Part shown: one piece after another, positions 51,429 to 61,235 of the stretch
Numbering within the stretch: the first letter of the stretch is position 1
Layout of the letters: every line of letters begins with the position of its first letter
Origin: Verrucomicrobiota bacterium
Lineage (GTDB): Bacteria; Verrucomicrobiota; Verrucomicrobiia; Opitutales; Opitutaceae
Length of the DNA: 64,000 bases
NCBI GenBank assembly: GCA_019510185.1
Contig: JAEKKV010000013.1
Location: forward strand, 62,001-126,000
Direction: 5' to 3'
Position numbers and translations under genes: made by a program
Notes under the pieces: generated by a model
Seen by the model: the letters and a program-made list of their open reading frames with translations, nothing else
Databases searched by the model: none
What the model was told of the DNA's origin: nothing

Positions 51429-52576
51429 GCAACCGACTTTCCTCGCTTAAACGCTTTCTTCCCGTTCCGCCGCCCCGCAAGGTCGCGATTCTGTCCCCCT
51501 CCCATTTTTTTGTGCGCGCGGTGCCGGTGACCGAAGGCGCCGCCGCCGCCGAAGTGGCTGGTCAAGTTGAGCTCGCGCTTGAGGTCGCCGCGCCTTTTCC
51601 GCTCGCGCAGCTCTATTACGGCCACCACTGGAAACCGGGTGCGTTGCATGCGCTGGTCTTCGCCGCCTATCGGAAGCGTTTCACCGTCGAGGAGGTGGAG
51701 AACTGGAGTGATGCGGAAATTGTGCTGCCCTCGTTCGCCACGGTGCTCAAGGACTCTCCCCAGCCGGCGACTGCGCTGTTGCTGTCGGCTCCGGACAGTC
51801 TGACCGGCATTTATTACGGCGATGCGAGCGGTGTTCCCACCCAAGTGCGGGTGGCGCCAATTCCCGCCGAAGCCACCGAGGCCGAGCGTGTCGCGCTTCG
51901 CGATGCGCTCCTTCGTTCCTTTGCCGGAACGCTTCACGTTATCGATCTGGTCGGACCGCCGGAGTTCGATCCCGCCTCCGACGAAGGAGAGTTCACTTTT
52001 CGCGCCGGTGATTTCTCCGCACACTTCGATGCCGAGGAGATCGCGTCCTTCGACGTGCGGGACAAAGCCGATTTGGCGGCGCGCCGTCGGGCGCAGGTGC
52101 GCGACCTCATCCTCTGGCGCACCTTTGTCGGCTGCGCGGCGGCAATCGCGCTCGCGGCATTTCTGGAATTGGCGCTGGTGGGTGCGGCGTTCTGGCAGAA
52201 GCAGCGGCTGGCCGTCGTCGAGAGACAGGCGCCGGTGGTGGAAGCCGTCATGACATCGCAGAGCCTGGCCACGCGCATCGACGAGCTGTCGTCCAAGCGA
52301 CTCATGCCCTTTGAAATGCTGGCGTTGCTGAACTCCAAGCGACCACACGCGATCCAGTTTATGCGCACGGTCACGAGCGGGCTTCTCACGCTCGAAATCG
52401 AGGCGCAAACGAGTTCGTCGGGCGATATCGATGTCTTTCGCACGGCGTTGAACCAGCTGCCCGAATGCGCCAAGGCCGAGGTGCAGGACCAGCGCAGCCG
52501 CGATGGCGTTTCCACCTTCCGGCTGGTCGTCACGTTCAAGGCCGACGCATTCAAACCGGAGGAGAACCCGTCATGA
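51425..52576 (+). CDS. gspL: Type II secretion inner-membrane protein GspL-like
   Basis: A 383-aa bitopic protein, GTG start overlapping the gspK stop. A cytoplasmic domain of about 240 residues (FAAYRKRFTVEEVENWSDAE in its middle) resembles the actin-like/PilM fold of GspL. One transmembrane helix (CAAAIALAAFLELALVGAAF) is followed by a periplasmic ferredoxin-like domain. It would tether GspE to the membrane. Sequence is divergent; assignment rests on order and topology. Confidence 0.75.
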   Translation: MSNRLSSLKRFLPVPPPRKVAILSPSHFFVRAVPVTEGAAAAEVAGQVELALEVAAPFPLAQLYYGHHWKPGALHALVFAAYRKRFTVEEVENWSDAEIVLPSFATVLKDSPQPATALLLSAPDSLTGIYYGDASGVPTQVRVAPIPAEATEAERVALRDALLRSFAGTLHVIDLVGPPEFDPASDEGEFTFRAGDFSAHFDAEEIASFDVRDKADLAARRRAQVRDLILWRTFVGCAAAIALAAFLELALVGAAFWQKQRLAVVERQAPVVEAVMTSQSLATRIDELSSKRLMPFEMLALLNSKRPHAIQFMRTVTSGLLTLEIEAQTSSSGDIDVFRTALNQLPECAKAEVQDQRSRDGVSTFRLVVTFKADAFKPEENPS

Positions 52577-53097
52577 AGGCTTTTTTCCTGAGTCGCATCC
52601 TCCGCGAAAAAATTCTGCTGCTGGCCTTTGCCGCCTTGGGTGCGGCCATCTGGCTGTCCAGCGTGAGCGATCGGGTGGGCGCGCATTGGCGCGAGATCAG
52701 CCGGACCTCGGTCGACCTTGAGGTTCAGCAGCGCTGGCTGGCGCAGCGTGAGCGCATTGAACGGGAGGCGGCCCTCGCGATCGAGCATCTCGATCCGTCG
52801 CGCACCTTCGACAGTGTGCGCCTGCAGAACGAGCTGAACACCCTCGCGCGCGGGGCGGGGCTGGCCAACTACGACGTGTCCGACAGCCGCACCGAGCGGA
52901 CCAGCCAGTTCTCGGTCCACTCGGTGCAGTTTTCCGTGCGCAACGCCGACATCGGCGCGCTCGTCGCCTTCTACAAGGAGCTGGGTAAGCGCGCCCCGTA
53001 CATCGGCCTGGAGCAGTTCTCCCTTGCCAGCAACCGCGCCAATCCCGCTCAGCTCAACGCCACTTGGCGGGTGACCTCGGTTGAGATCGCGCAGTGA
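52573..53097 (+). CDS. gspM: Type II secretion inner-membrane protein GspM-like
   Basis: A 174-aa protein with a short cytoplasmic start, one transmembrane helix (ILLLAFAALGAAIWLSSV), a coiled periplasmic segment (DLEVQQRWLAQRERIEREA) and a small C-terminal ferredoxin-like domain. This is the GspM architecture. Coupled to the GspL-like gene by an ATGA overlap. Last gene of the forward block and convergent with gspF. Confidence 0.75.
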   Translation: MKAFFLSRILREKILLLAFAALGAAIWLSSVSDRVGAHWREISRTSVDLEVQQRWLAQRERIEREAALAIEHLDPSRTFDSVRLQNELNTLARGAGLANYDVSDSRTERTSQFSVHSVQFSVRNADIGALVAFYKELGKRAPYIGLEQFSLASNRANPAQLNATWRVTSVEIAQ

Positions 53098-53121
53098 AGC
53101 CGGCGGCCCTTCCGGCTTCGC

Positions 53122-54408
53122 TCACATCTTGAAGCTGGAGCTGAGCTGGAAGACTGCGCTGATGATGGCGTAGGCGATGAAGCCGACAAAGATGAACACG
53201 CCCAGCAGCAGGCCCGTCGCGATCACGCGGGTGAAGACGTTGAGCTGGTTGGAAATCGCCTTCTGGTAGCCGACGGAAATTTTCTTCAGACTCGGCACGA
53301 GGTTGCCGGTGTTTTCGCCGACCGCGAGCTGGTCGAGGACGAGGTCGGGAAAGCAGCCGGTGCGCAGGAGCGAGGCGGAGAGCGCCTCGCCCTCAAGCAC
53401 GCGGCCGGTGGCTTCGTCGAAGGCGGCGCGATGGACGCGATTGCCGATCTGGCGTTCCGTCATGCGGAGGGCCTCGGCGGTGGTGATGCCGTTTTCCAGC
53501 AGCACGGAAAGGGTCTGGCTGAACGCGACCACGGTCTGGGAAACGGCGAAAGGTCCGAGCAGCGGGAGCTTGAGCAGCCAGGCGTCGGTGGCGAGGCGAC
53601 CGGCCTCGGTGTGCCGCCAGCGCCAGAAGGCGACTCCGCCAAAGGCCAGGCCGATGGCGACAAAGAGGCCGTAATGAAGACCGAAGTCGGAGAGGCCGAC
53701 GAGGATCTTGGTGGACGTGGGCAGCTCGCCGCCGAGCGAGCTGAGGAGAGCTTGCAGACGGGGCAGGAGGAAGAAGAGGAAAAACAGGATGACGCCGCCG
53801 GCGACCAGCATCATGAAGAGGGGATAGGCGAGGGCATTGAGCAACTGGCGCTGCAGTTCCTTCTGTTCGTTGAGATGCGTGATGAGGCGCATCAACACGT
53901 CGTTGAGATTCCCGGTGGCCTCCCCGGCCTGGATCAGGTTGATGGTCGAGGGATCGAACACCGCCGGGAGCGAGGCCATGGCCTGCGAAAGAGTGGTGCC
54001 TTCGCCGAGCTGATCCCAAAGCAGGCCGCACAGGAGATGAAGGCGGGGCTCCTTGATACGCGTGCTGAGGAGCCGGACGGCTTCGCCGGCGGAAAGGCCG
54101 CTAGATGTGAGGTCGACGAGTGCTTCGAGGAAAGGAAGGCGTTCGCGGCGGGAGAGCGCGGCGGCGCCGGGCCGTTTTGTGTTCAGCGCGGTGAGGCGGG
54201 CGCTGAAAGAGCCGGCGGGGGTCCGGGTGGCGGCCGGGGATTTTCTTTTGCCGGCGACCGGCCGGGCGGCGCTGTTTTCCTCAACGCGCTGCGGAGAAAG
54301 TCCGCGCGCAGTGAGCAGGCGGAGGGCGTCCTTGCGGCTTGGCGCATCGACAGAAGCCTGGACGGTTTGTCCGGAGCGGTCGCGGGCGGTGTAGGCGAAG
54401 GAGGGCAT
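53122..54408 (-). CDS. gspF: Type II secretion inner-membrane platform protein GspF
   Basis: A 428-aa T2SSF-family protein. The N-terminus FAYTARDRSGQTVQASVDAP is typical. Two repeats of the T2SSF domain follow, each with transmembrane helices (LMLVAGGVILFFLFFLLP near the middle, GLLLGVFIFVGFIAYAIISA at the end). A linker of about 50 residues rich in Arg/Ala/Pro before the first domain is longer than usual. GspF is the platform at the base of the pseudopilus. It lies 36 bp downstream of gspE. Confidence 0.93.
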   Translation of the reverse strand: MPSFAYTARDRSGQTVQASVDAPSRKDALRLLTARGLSPQRVEENSAARPVAGKRKSPAATRTPAGSFSARLTALNTKRPGAAALSRRERLPFLEALVDLTSSGLSAGEAVRLLSTRIKEPRLHLLCGLLWDQLGEGTTLSQAMASLPAVFDPSTINLIQAGEATGNLNDVLMRLITHLNEQKELQRQLLNALAYPLFMMLVAGGVILFFLFFLLPRLQALLSSLGGELPTSTKILVGLSDFGLHYGLFVAIGLAFGGVAFWRWRHTEAGRLATDAWLLKLPLLGPFAVSQTVVAFSQTLSVLLENGITTAEALRMTERQIGNRVHRAAFDEATGRVLEGEALSASLLRTGCFPDLVLDQLAVGENTGNLVPSLKKISVGYQKAISNQLNVFTRVIATGLLLGVFIFVGFIAYAIISAVFQLSSSFKM

Positions 54409-54444
54409 TGGGAAATGGCGCGGGTTCCGCGCCGTCGTGCGCGG

Positions 54445-56208
54445 TTACTTTTCCGTCACCGTGATCACGCGGAGGACTTCATCGAGCGTGGTGTAGCCGG
54501 CCTTGACCTTGGACCAGCCGGATTGCTCCAGGGTACGCATGCCGTGCTTGCGGGCGCATTGGACAAGGGTGCGGGTGCTTTCGCGTTTGAGCACGAGGTC
54601 GTGGAGCTCGTCGTTGGGCTTGAGAATTTCAAACAGGCCGATGCGGCCGCGATAGCCGGTGCCGCGGCAGCGGTCGCAGCCCACGGGATGCTGCAGGTGG
54701 GTGATGCCATCGGCCTCGGAGGCATCGAGACCGAGGATGGCCATCGTATCCTTGAGCTTGAGGGCGCCGACGGGCTCGGGTCGCGCGCAGTCAGGACAGA
54801 GGCGGCGAACCAGACGCTGGGCGATGACGAGTTCGATGGCCGAGGCGACGAGGAACGGCTCGATGCCCATGTCGATCAAGCGCGTGATGGCGCCGGGAGC
54901 GTCGTTGGTGTGCAGCGTCGAAAAAACCAAGTGGCCGGTGAGCGAGGCGCGGATAGCGATATCGGCGGTGTCGCGGTCGCGGATTTCGCCGACCATGATG
55001 ACGTCGGGATCTTGGCGGAGAACGTGGCGGAGGGCGCTGGCGAAGGTGAGGCCAATCTCGGAGCGGACCTGCATCTGGTTCACGCCCGGGACCTCGTACT
55101 CGATGGGATCCTCGATGGTGATGATGCGCAGGTCGGTCGAGTTGATCTTGCGAAGAAAGGCGTTGAGTGAGGTGGACTTGCCGGAACCGGTGGGGCCGGT
55201 GACGAGGATGATGCCGTGGGGGAAATCGAGGACGTGGTTGATCTGGGCCTGTTCGTCGGCACTCATGCCGAGGCGGTCCATGGTGTAGGCCTCTTTTTTT
55301 TGATTGAGGAGGCGGAGCGAGATGGACTCGGCGTAGATCGTCGGGACGGTGGAGACGCGGATGTCGAGCACGGTGCCGGCGGCCCGGAAATTGATGCGGC
55401 CATCCTGCGGCAGGCGTTTTTCCGAGATGTTGAGCTTCGCCATGATCTTCAAGCGGGAGATGATGGCGTCTTGGAAACGCAGGAGGTTCTCGGGCACGGG
55501 CACCGGAACAAGCAGGCCGTCCACGCGGTAACGAATGCTGAGCTTGTTCTCCTGGGGCTCGAAATGGATGTCGGTCGCCTGATCGGCCACGGCTTGGGAG
55601 ATCACGTCGGTAACGAAGCGGACCACGGCGGCCTCTTCGTCCACGTCGGCTTCCTTTTGCTGGACCGTTTCCGGCGCGACGTAGCCTTCGTCGCTGTCCT
55701 CGAGACTGCCGGAGCCGACGCCGAAGTGCTGGAGGATGAGCTGGTGGATCTTTTCGGGCACGCCGAGATGCCAGACGAGCGGGCGCGGCGTGAAGGTGCG
55801 TATCCAGTCCGCCATGTCGGCTGTAGGCGGCCAGGCCGCGGCCAGATGGAGGGGAGCGGACGACAGGCCGGGAGCGGTGGGCGCGGTGTCGGAGTCGGAG
55901 GGAGGAACGGTGGTTTCCGTTTCTTCGGTTGCGCCGGAGCCAACGGTGATCGGCACGATTTGATAATCGTGAACGAGGCGCGCGGGGAGGAGGCTTAAGG
56001 ACGAGGCGTCGGCTTCGAGGTTGGTGGCGATGTCGAGACCCGCGGCTTCAGCAAGGGCGGCGAGCGCCTGGGGCTCGGGGAGTGCGAGAGCCTCGGCGAG
56101 CAGCTTGAGGCGCTGGCTGCGCGGAGCCTCGGCGAGGATCTGAAGCCGGGGCTCCGCGATCTGCGCGGCGAGCGAGGCGGGCAGGATCGGGTCGTGGGAA
56201 GCAATCAT
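54445..56208 (-). CDS. gspE: Type II secretion ATPase GspE
   Basis: A 587-aa AAA-type secretion ATPase. N-terminal MshEN-like domain, then the catalytic core: TDIHFEPQENKLSIRYRVDG, Walker A GPTGSGKSTS, Asp box TIEDPIEYEVPGVNQ, Walker B DVIMVGEIRDRDTA and His box FSTLHTNDAPGAITRLIDMG. The tetra-Cys zinc motif CPDC...CDRC is present between them and the C-terminus. It energises pseudopilus growth. An acidic, Thr-rich linker (about 85-105) is extra. Starts 11 bp after the gspD stop. Confidence 0.95.
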   Translation of the reverse strand: MIASHDPILPASLAAQIAEPRLQILAEAPRSQRLKLLAEALALPEPQALAALAEAAGLDIATNLEADASSLSLLPARLVHDYQIVPITVGSGATEETETTVPPSDSDTAPTAPGLSSAPLHLAAAWPPTADMADWIRTFTPRPLVWHLGVPEKIHQLILQHFGVGSGSLEDSDEGYVAPETVQQKEADVDEEAAVVRFVTDVISQAVADQATDIHFEPQENKLSIRYRVDGLLVPVPVPENLLRFQDAIISRLKIMAKLNISEKRLPQDGRINFRAAGTVLDIRVSTVPTIYAESISLRLLNQKKEAYTMDRLGMSADEQAQINHVLDFPHGIILVTGPTGSGKSTSLNAFLRKINSTDLRIITIEDPIEYEVPGVNQMQVRSEIGLTFASALRHVLRQDPDVIMVGEIRDRDTADIAIRASLTGHLVFSTLHTNDAPGAITRLIDMGIEPFLVASAIELVIAQRLVRRLCPDCARPEPVGALKLKDTMAILGLDASEADGITHLQHPVGCDRCRGTGYRGRIGLFEILKPNDELHDLVLKRESTRTLVQCARKHGMRTLEQSGWSKVKAGYTTLDEVLRVITVTEK

Positions 56209-56219
56209 GGCGGCGGGGC

Positions 56220-58349
56220 TTACCGCGGGCGTTTGGGCGAGAGCACGGCGGTCGGAGTCGGGGCGGCGGAAACGGGCGAGGCGGGCAACGCGGCGGTCGG
56301 GGTGGCAGGCGCGGGTTTGACCGGCGGCGCGGGAGGCGTCGGCGGATTCAGGTAGGCATTGACGTCGTCTCGATTAGAAAGGCGGTTGATCTCCTTGCGG
56401 GCATCCGCGCTGCCGAGGGAGGGCGGGATGACGTGCGGACGGATGAAGAGGAGGAGTTCAGTGCGTTCGGTGCTCTTGGTGCGGCCGCCCAGCAGCTGGC
56501 TGATCACGGGAATTTCCCAGATGAAGCCGAGCTTGGTGCGGTCGTTTTCCTTTTTGGTGCGTTGGAGTCCGCCGAGCACGACCATCTCGCCGTCGATGAC
56601 GTTGATGAAGGAGGTCGCCTGTCGGCGGCCGATGATCGGCTGCGTGGCGCTGGTGGTGGGATCGACGACCACCTGGCCGATGATGTCGTTTACCTGCTGG
56701 TCGATCTTGAGCTGGATGTTGCCATCGTCACCGATGAGCGGGGTGACCTTCAGGTCGATGGCGATGTCCTTGTAGGTGTAGGTGGACGAGGAGACGGGCG
56801 TGCCGCCGGTGGTGGAGGCGGAGGTCTGGGTGCCGTTGAGGATCGGCTGCGACTGGCCGACGATGATCTCGGCTTCGTTGTTGTGCGTGGTGACGATGGT
56901 CGGCGCGGAGAGGACCTTCAGCTGGTTTTTGGAGCCGGTGTTGGACATCGCGGCGACGAACTTGAGGGGATCGACTTGGCCGCCGGTCACGCTCCAGCCG
57001 GCCACGGAGCCTTCGAAGTTGGTGATCTTGTCGAAGCCGCTGCTATTTCGGTCGACGGTGAGCTTGAGGGCGGTGAGGCCGCTCTGGTCGGTGTCGGTAA
57101 GGGTGACTTCCGCGATGATCACCTCGATGCGGACTTGGGCGAGGACGATGTCGATTTTGTCCACCAACTCGCGGATGAGCCGGATGTCATCGAGGGTACC
57201 GCTGACGACCACGGCGTTGCTGCGCTCGTCGGAAGTGACGGTGAGAAAGCTGCTGAACTCGGTGGCGGCGGCGGCCGCAGTCGCGGCGGCGGTCGCGGTG
57301 GGAGTTGGCGTCGTGGTGGCCGGCGCGTTTGGAGTGGCGGGAGGGGGGGCGAAGGGGCTGGTGCCGTTAAAACCACCGCCCGACTGAGCGGGGCGGGTGG
57401 CCCCGTTTTTCGAGGCGGCGGTGTTCTGGCCGGTGATGACGGTGGTGAGGAGGGAGGCGACATCCTTGGCCGTGGCGTGCTTGAGGTAGATGACCTCGTT
57501 GCGCGTGTTGGGGTCGGCCTTGATGTCGAGCTTGGTAATGAGCTCGTCGTAGAACGCGTACTGCTTCGGATCGGCGATGAGGATGATCTGGTTGGTGCGG
57601 TCGTCGGGCGAGAGCGTGGTGGAGTTGCCGAAGGTAAGCTGGCCGGGACCTTGGAGCATGACCTTCACCTTGGTCACGAGGTCGCTGGCCTTGGCGAAGC
57701 GCAAGGTGTAGAACTTCGGCTTGAAATTCGCCATGGCGGGACGGTCGAGCCCGAGCAGAAGCTGTTCGATGCGCTGGAGGTTGGCGATGGTGTCGGTGAC
57801 GAGGAAGGCGTTGGTGTTGGTGAAGAACACCGCGCCGCCGACCTGCACGTTGAGCGTGGTGTTGAGCTGGGCCACGAGGTCCGCCGCCTTGAGGTAATTG
57901 ACCTCGAAGACCTTTGAGGCGACTTTGCCGCTGGCGGGCAGGTCGAGGGTGGACCCGGTGATCATCTCGGGCGCCTCGCTTCTCGACTTGTTGGCGAGCT
58001 CGACGACTTTGAGGAACTTGTCGCCCATCTCGATCACGCCGATGTTGTTGAGGGCGAGGACGGAAATAACGGCCTGCACGGCCTCGGCTTTCGGCATCGG
58101 GCGCGAGATATTCAGCGTGATGACGGCGGCGGGCAGGGCTTGCGGGCGCAGGATGATGCGGCCGGTCCACGCTTCGAGACGGTCGAGCACGAGATCGAGC
58201 GGGGCGTCGCGCAGGCGGAGGGAATCGATCATGTCAGCCGAGCCCGAGATGGCGGGCGGCGTGGCGGGAGAGGGGGGCGGGACCTGGGCGCAGAGAAGAA
58301 ATGGAAGCAGCCAGAGACCAATGAGAACGCGCAGACGGGTAAATCGCAT
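56220..58349 (-). CDS. gspD: Type II secretion secretin GspD
   Basis: A 709-aa outer-membrane secretin. Signal peptide (VLIGLWLLPFLLCAQ), N-domains (LPASGKVASKVFEVNYLKAA, PKFYTLRFAKASDLVTKVKV, NEVIYLKHATAKDVASLLTT), a Thr/Ala/Pro-rich linker with consecutive AAATAAAAAT-type repeats, and the secretin core (SAPTIVTTHNNEAEIIVGQS, LKVTPLIGDDGNIQLKIDQQ, STERTELLLFIRPHVI). The C-terminus is Pro/Ala-rich and could serve as a pilotin-binding tail. First gene of the reverse T2SS block. Confidence 0.94.
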   Translation of the reverse strand: MRFTRLRVLIGLWLLPFLLCAQVPPPSPATPPAISGSADMIDSLRLRDAPLDLVLDRLEAWTGRIILRPQALPAAVITLNISRPMPKAEAVQAVISVLALNNIGVIEMGDKFLKVVELANKSRSEAPEMITGSTLDLPASGKVASKVFEVNYLKAADLVAQLNTTLNVQVGGAVFFTNTNAFLVTDTIANLQRIEQLLLGLDRPAMANFKPKFYTLRFAKASDLVTKVKVMLQGPGQLTFGNSTTLSPDDRTNQIILIADPKQYAFYDELITKLDIKADPNTRNEVIYLKHATAKDVASLLTTVITGQNTAASKNGATRPAQSGGGFNGTSPFAPPPATPNAPATTTPTPTATAAATAAAAATEFSSFLTVTSDERSNAVVVSGTLDDIRLIRELVDKIDIVLAQVRIEVIIAEVTLTDTDQSGLTALKLTVDRNSSGFDKITNFEGSVAGWSVTGGQVDPLKFVAAMSNTGSKNQLKVLSAPTIVTTHNNEAEIIVGQSQPILNGTQTSASTTGGTPVSSSTYTYKDIAIDLKVTPLIGDDGNIQLKIDQQVNDIIGQVVVDPTTSATQPIIGRRQATSFINVIDGEMVVLGGLQRTKKENDRTKLGFIWEIPVISQLLGGRTKSTERTELLLFIRPHVIPPSLGSADARKEINRLSNRDDVNAYLNPPTPPAPPVKPAPATPTAALPASPVSAAPTPTAVLSPKRPR

Positions 58350-58496
58350 AAAGAGGGGGAAGCGAGGGGACGAAAGCTGGAGGAGAGTCGATTGCGACAG
58401 GCTTGTAAACGGAGTTGTTCAACGGAAATGCTTTCTCTCCGCGGCCGGTTTTGAAACTTGCGGGGAAAGCACCGTGCACCAACGTTGACGCTCCCG

Positions 58497-59594
58497 ATGC
58501 CCAATAGTTTCGGTCATGTTTTTCGAATCACCACCTGGGGCGAGAGCCACGGTCCTGGCATTGGCGTGGTCATCGATGGATGCCCGCCGTTGCTGCCGAT
58601 CACCGTCGCCGAAATCCAAGCCGAGCTGGATCGCCGCCGCCCCGGTCAGAGCGAAATCACCACACCGCGCAAGGAGGCCGATGTCGTCGAGGTGCTGTCG
58701 GGCCTTTACGAGGGGAAGACCACCGGTACGCCCATCGCGCTGCTCGTGCGCAACACCGACCAGCGGTCCAGCGCCTATGCCGAGATGAAGCAGGCGTTCC
58801 GTCCGTCGCATGCGGATTTCACGTATCAATCGAAGTTTGGCGTGCGCGATCCCAACGGCGGCGGACGCAGTTCCGCGCGCGAGACCATCGGCCGGGTTGC
58901 GGCCGGTGCCATCGCCCGGAAAATCCTGGCGCACGCCGGCGGCGTCGAGGTGCGGGCCTTCGTCACGCGCATTCATGACATCGCCGCGCCGGCGGAGGCG
59001 TTGACTGCGTTTCCATCCCTGGCCGAGGTCGAGGCTTCGCCCGTGCGCTGCCCGCATCCCGCGACGGCCGCCGCCATGGTGGAGCGCATCAAGGCGGTGC
59101 GCAGCGACGGCGACTCCGTCGGCGGTGTCATCGAGTGCCGCATTCGCAATGTTCCCGTCGGGCTTGGTGAACCGGTGTTTGACCGTCTGGAGGCGGATCT
59201 CGCCAAGGCCATGCTGTCGCTCCCCGCGACCAAGGGCTTCGAGCTCGGCAGCGGCTTTGCTGGATCCCTGCTCAAAGGGTCCCAGCACAACGATCTTTTC
59301 GAAAATCGCGACGGCCGCGTCCGCACCGCCACCAATAATTCCGGCGGCGTGCAGGGCGGCATCAGCAACGGCGAGGAGATCGTCTTCCGCGTGGCCTTCA
59401 AGCCCACCGCCACGATTCTTCAGGCGCAAAAAACCGTCGATCTCGAGGGCAACCCCACCGAGCTCATGGGCAAGGGCCGCCACGATCCGTGCGTCGTGCC
59501 CCGTGCCGTCGTGATCGTCGAGGCCATGGCCGCCTTGGTGTTGCTCGACCACTGGATGCGCCAGTCGGCGCAGAACCGGACGTTTCAGTTTTAA
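58497..59594 (+). CDS. aroC: Chorismate synthase
   Basis: A 365-aa FMN-dependent enzyme that converts EPSP to chorismate, the last step of the shikimate pathway. Signatures: [38 protein letters not shown] and [20 protein letters not shown], plus [19 protein letters not shown] near the end. ATG at 58497 chosen over upstream TTG because MPNSFGHVF is the usual start. Divergent from gspD across 147 bp. Confidence 0.96.
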   Translation: MPNSFGHVFRITTWGESHGPGIGVVIDGCPPLLPITVAEIQAELDRRRPGQSEITTPRKEADVVEVLSGLYEGKTTGTPIALLVRNTDQRSSAYAEMKQAFRPSHADFTYQSKFGVRDPNGGGRSSARETIGRVAAGAIARKILAHAGGVEVRAFVTRIHDIAAPAEALTAFPSLAEVEASPVRCPHPATAAAMVERIKAVRSDGDSVGGVIECRIRNVPVGLGEPVFDRLEADLAKAMLSLPATKGFELGSGFAGSLLKGSQHNDLFENRDGRVRTATNNSGGVQGGISNGEEIVFRVAFKPTATILQAQKTVDLEGNPTELMGKGRHDPCVVPRAVVIVEAMAALVLLDHWMRQSAQNRTFQF

Positions 59595-59671
59595 CCGGAA
59601 TGCCGCCGGATCAACCGGATGGCCCGGTCGATTGCTTGCGGTTTTCGTTTCGTCGCTTCTGTTAATCCACC

Positions 59672-60484
59672 ATGTCCCTCGAAAAACCTCTCATCTATGT
59701 GATCCTTGGCGCCGCCGGCTCGGGCCGGCGCGAGGTGATGGCCGATCTGATCGAGGGCGGTCTGGCGGAAGGCAGCCGGGCCGCCGTCCTGCTCTCGACC
59801 GGTGAGGCGCCGGCCGAGTCCGACGCCCGGCTCGGCGACACCGTGCGCTGGACCTGGCGCGACGGCTTGATCGACGCGCAATTGCCCGAAGGCGCGACGC
59901 ATGTGTTCTTCGTGACCGACGGTCGCATCAACCCCGTGGATCAACTCGAGCAGTTGCATACATGGATCGCGGCGGCCGGCGGCGAGATCGGTCGTGTCCT
60001 CACCATCGTCAGCTGCCGCCTGGCAGAGCGGCACGCCGCGCTGCTCCCTTGGTACGAGGCGTGCATCCATTTCTCCGATATCGTGCTCCTTCATCAGCGC
60101 GAGGGCGTGGCCAACAAGTGGCTGTCGGATTTCCAGTCGCATTTTAAGGACCAGTTTTATCCGTGCCTTTTCGAAATGGTGAAGGCCGGTCGCGTCAAAA
60201 ATCCCTTGGTGGTGCTCGAACCGCAGGCCCGCCGCATGTCCCATCTCTTCGACATCGACGAGTGGACGGGACTCGATCTTGAGGGCGTCGAATTCGGCAC
60301 CGAGGACGAGGATGACGACGGCGGCAAGGCCAAGCCGACCAAGGCCAAGGGCAAAAACAAGCCCGCCGACGATGAGGAGGACGAGGACGACTGGAAGCCC
60401 GAGGTCGATCCCTACCTCCAGCGCCGCACGGGCGGGCGCCGGGAAAAGGAAATTCCCGACATCGCCAAGTATCTCGCGAGCTAA
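59672..60484 (+). CDS. Hypothetical P-loop-like protein with acidic linker
   Basis: A 270-aa cytoplasmic protein. It opens with a beta strand and a P-loop-like GAAGSGRREV (13-22, Arg in place of Lys), and has THVFFVTDGRINPVDQLEQL and RVLTIVSCRLAERH, similar in layout to CobW/G3E-type NTPases without the full set of motifs. A highly acidic/Lys-rich linker (about 209-243, with runs of D/E) precedes a conserved-looking tail, DIAKYLAS. I do not recognise a named family. Monocistronic, 77 bp after aroC. Confidence 0.7.
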   Translation: MSLEKPLIYVILGAAGSGRREVMADLIEGGLAEGSRAAVLLSTGEAPAESDARLGDTVRWTWRDGLIDAQLPEGATHVFFVTDGRINPVDQLEQLHTWIAAAGGEIGRVLTIVSCRLAERHAALLPWYEACIHFSDIVLLHQREGVANKWLSDFQSHFKDQFYPCLFEMVKAGRVKNPLVVLEPQARRMSHLFDIDEWTGLDLEGVEFGTEDEDDDGGKAKPTKAKGKNKPADDEEDEDDWKPEVDPYLQRRTGGRREKEIPDIAKYLAS

Positions 60485-60514
60485 AAAAAGGCCCGACGGC
60501 AAGCGTCGGGCCTT
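60483..60514 (-). terminator. Rho-independent terminator of KDPG aldolase gene
   Basis: Perfect 11-bp stem AAGGCCCGACG / CGTCGGGCCTT with loop GCAAG; on the minus strand a T-run follows (A-run 60483-60489). It also lies at the end of the convergent P-loop gene. Confidence 0.9.
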
Positions 60515-60537
60515 CGCGAAACCGGGGAGCGGCCGGT

Positions 60538-61176
60538 TTATTTCACCGCAGCGGCCGCAGCCACGAAGGCCTTGGCTCGGGCGGTGATGGCGGCCCAGTT
60601 CTTTTCCTTCAAGGATTTGGCGTCCACCAGCGAGCTGCCTGCGGCGGTGGCGAAGGCGCCCGCCTTCAGGAACTCGCCAACGTTTTCGACATTCACGCCG
60701 CCCGTCGGCACGAGCTCGATCTGCGGCAACGGAGCCTTGATCGATTTGATGTAGGCCGGCCCGAAGAATTCGGCGGGGAACACCTTCGCGGCGTCCGCAC
60801 CGGCTTCCCACGCGGAGACGATCTCGGTCGGCGTGAACGCGCCGCTGAAGATCGGCACGCTGTAGCGTTTGCACAACGTGATCACGTCGGGCCGCAGAGC
60901 CGGGGTGACGATGAACTTGGCCCCGGCGAGAATGCCGGCGCGGGCAGTTTCGGCGTCAAGGACGGTGCCCAAGCCGAAAAGAAAATCGGGAAGCTCGGCC
61001 GAGGCCTTTTCCAGCATGCGGAGCGCGCCGGGCGTGGTCATCGTCAGCTCGATGCTGGTGAGTCCGCCCTCGGCGAGCGCCTTGGCGCAATCGAGGAGCC
61101 CGTCCGACGATTCGGCGCGGATGAGGGCGATGACTTTCTCGGCTTTGAACTTGGCGAGGATGGCGTCCTTTTTCAT
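60538..61176 (-). CDS. eda: 2-dehydro-3-deoxyphosphogluconate (KDPG/KHG) aldolase
   Basis: A 212-aa class I aldolase of the Entner-Doudoroff pathway. Core elements: KVIALIRAESSDGLL, SIELTMTTPGAL (catalytic Glu), FIVTPALRPDVI, AAKVFPAEFFGP with the Schiff-base Lys, and LVPTGGVNVENVGEFLKAGA. It cleaves KDPG to pyruvate and glyceraldehyde 3-phosphate. ATG at 61176 chosen over an upstream in-frame GTG-type extension. It stands alone, without edd. Confidence 0.92.
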   Translation of the reverse strand: MKKDAILAKFKAEKVIALIRAESSDGLLDCAKALAEGGLTSIELTMTTPGALRMLEKASAELPDFLFGLGTVLDAETARAGILAGAKFIVTPALRPDVITLCKRYSVPIFSGAFTPTEIVSAWEAGADAAKVFPAEFFGPAYIKSIKAPLPQIELVPTGGVNVENVGEFLKAGAFATAAGSSLVDAKSLKEKNWAAITARAKAFVAAAAAVK

Positions 61177-61235
61177 GGGTCGAAAACGCCTAGGCTCTCG
61201 CCGCCCGGCTGGCGAGTGAAAGCTTGAGCCGGCTC

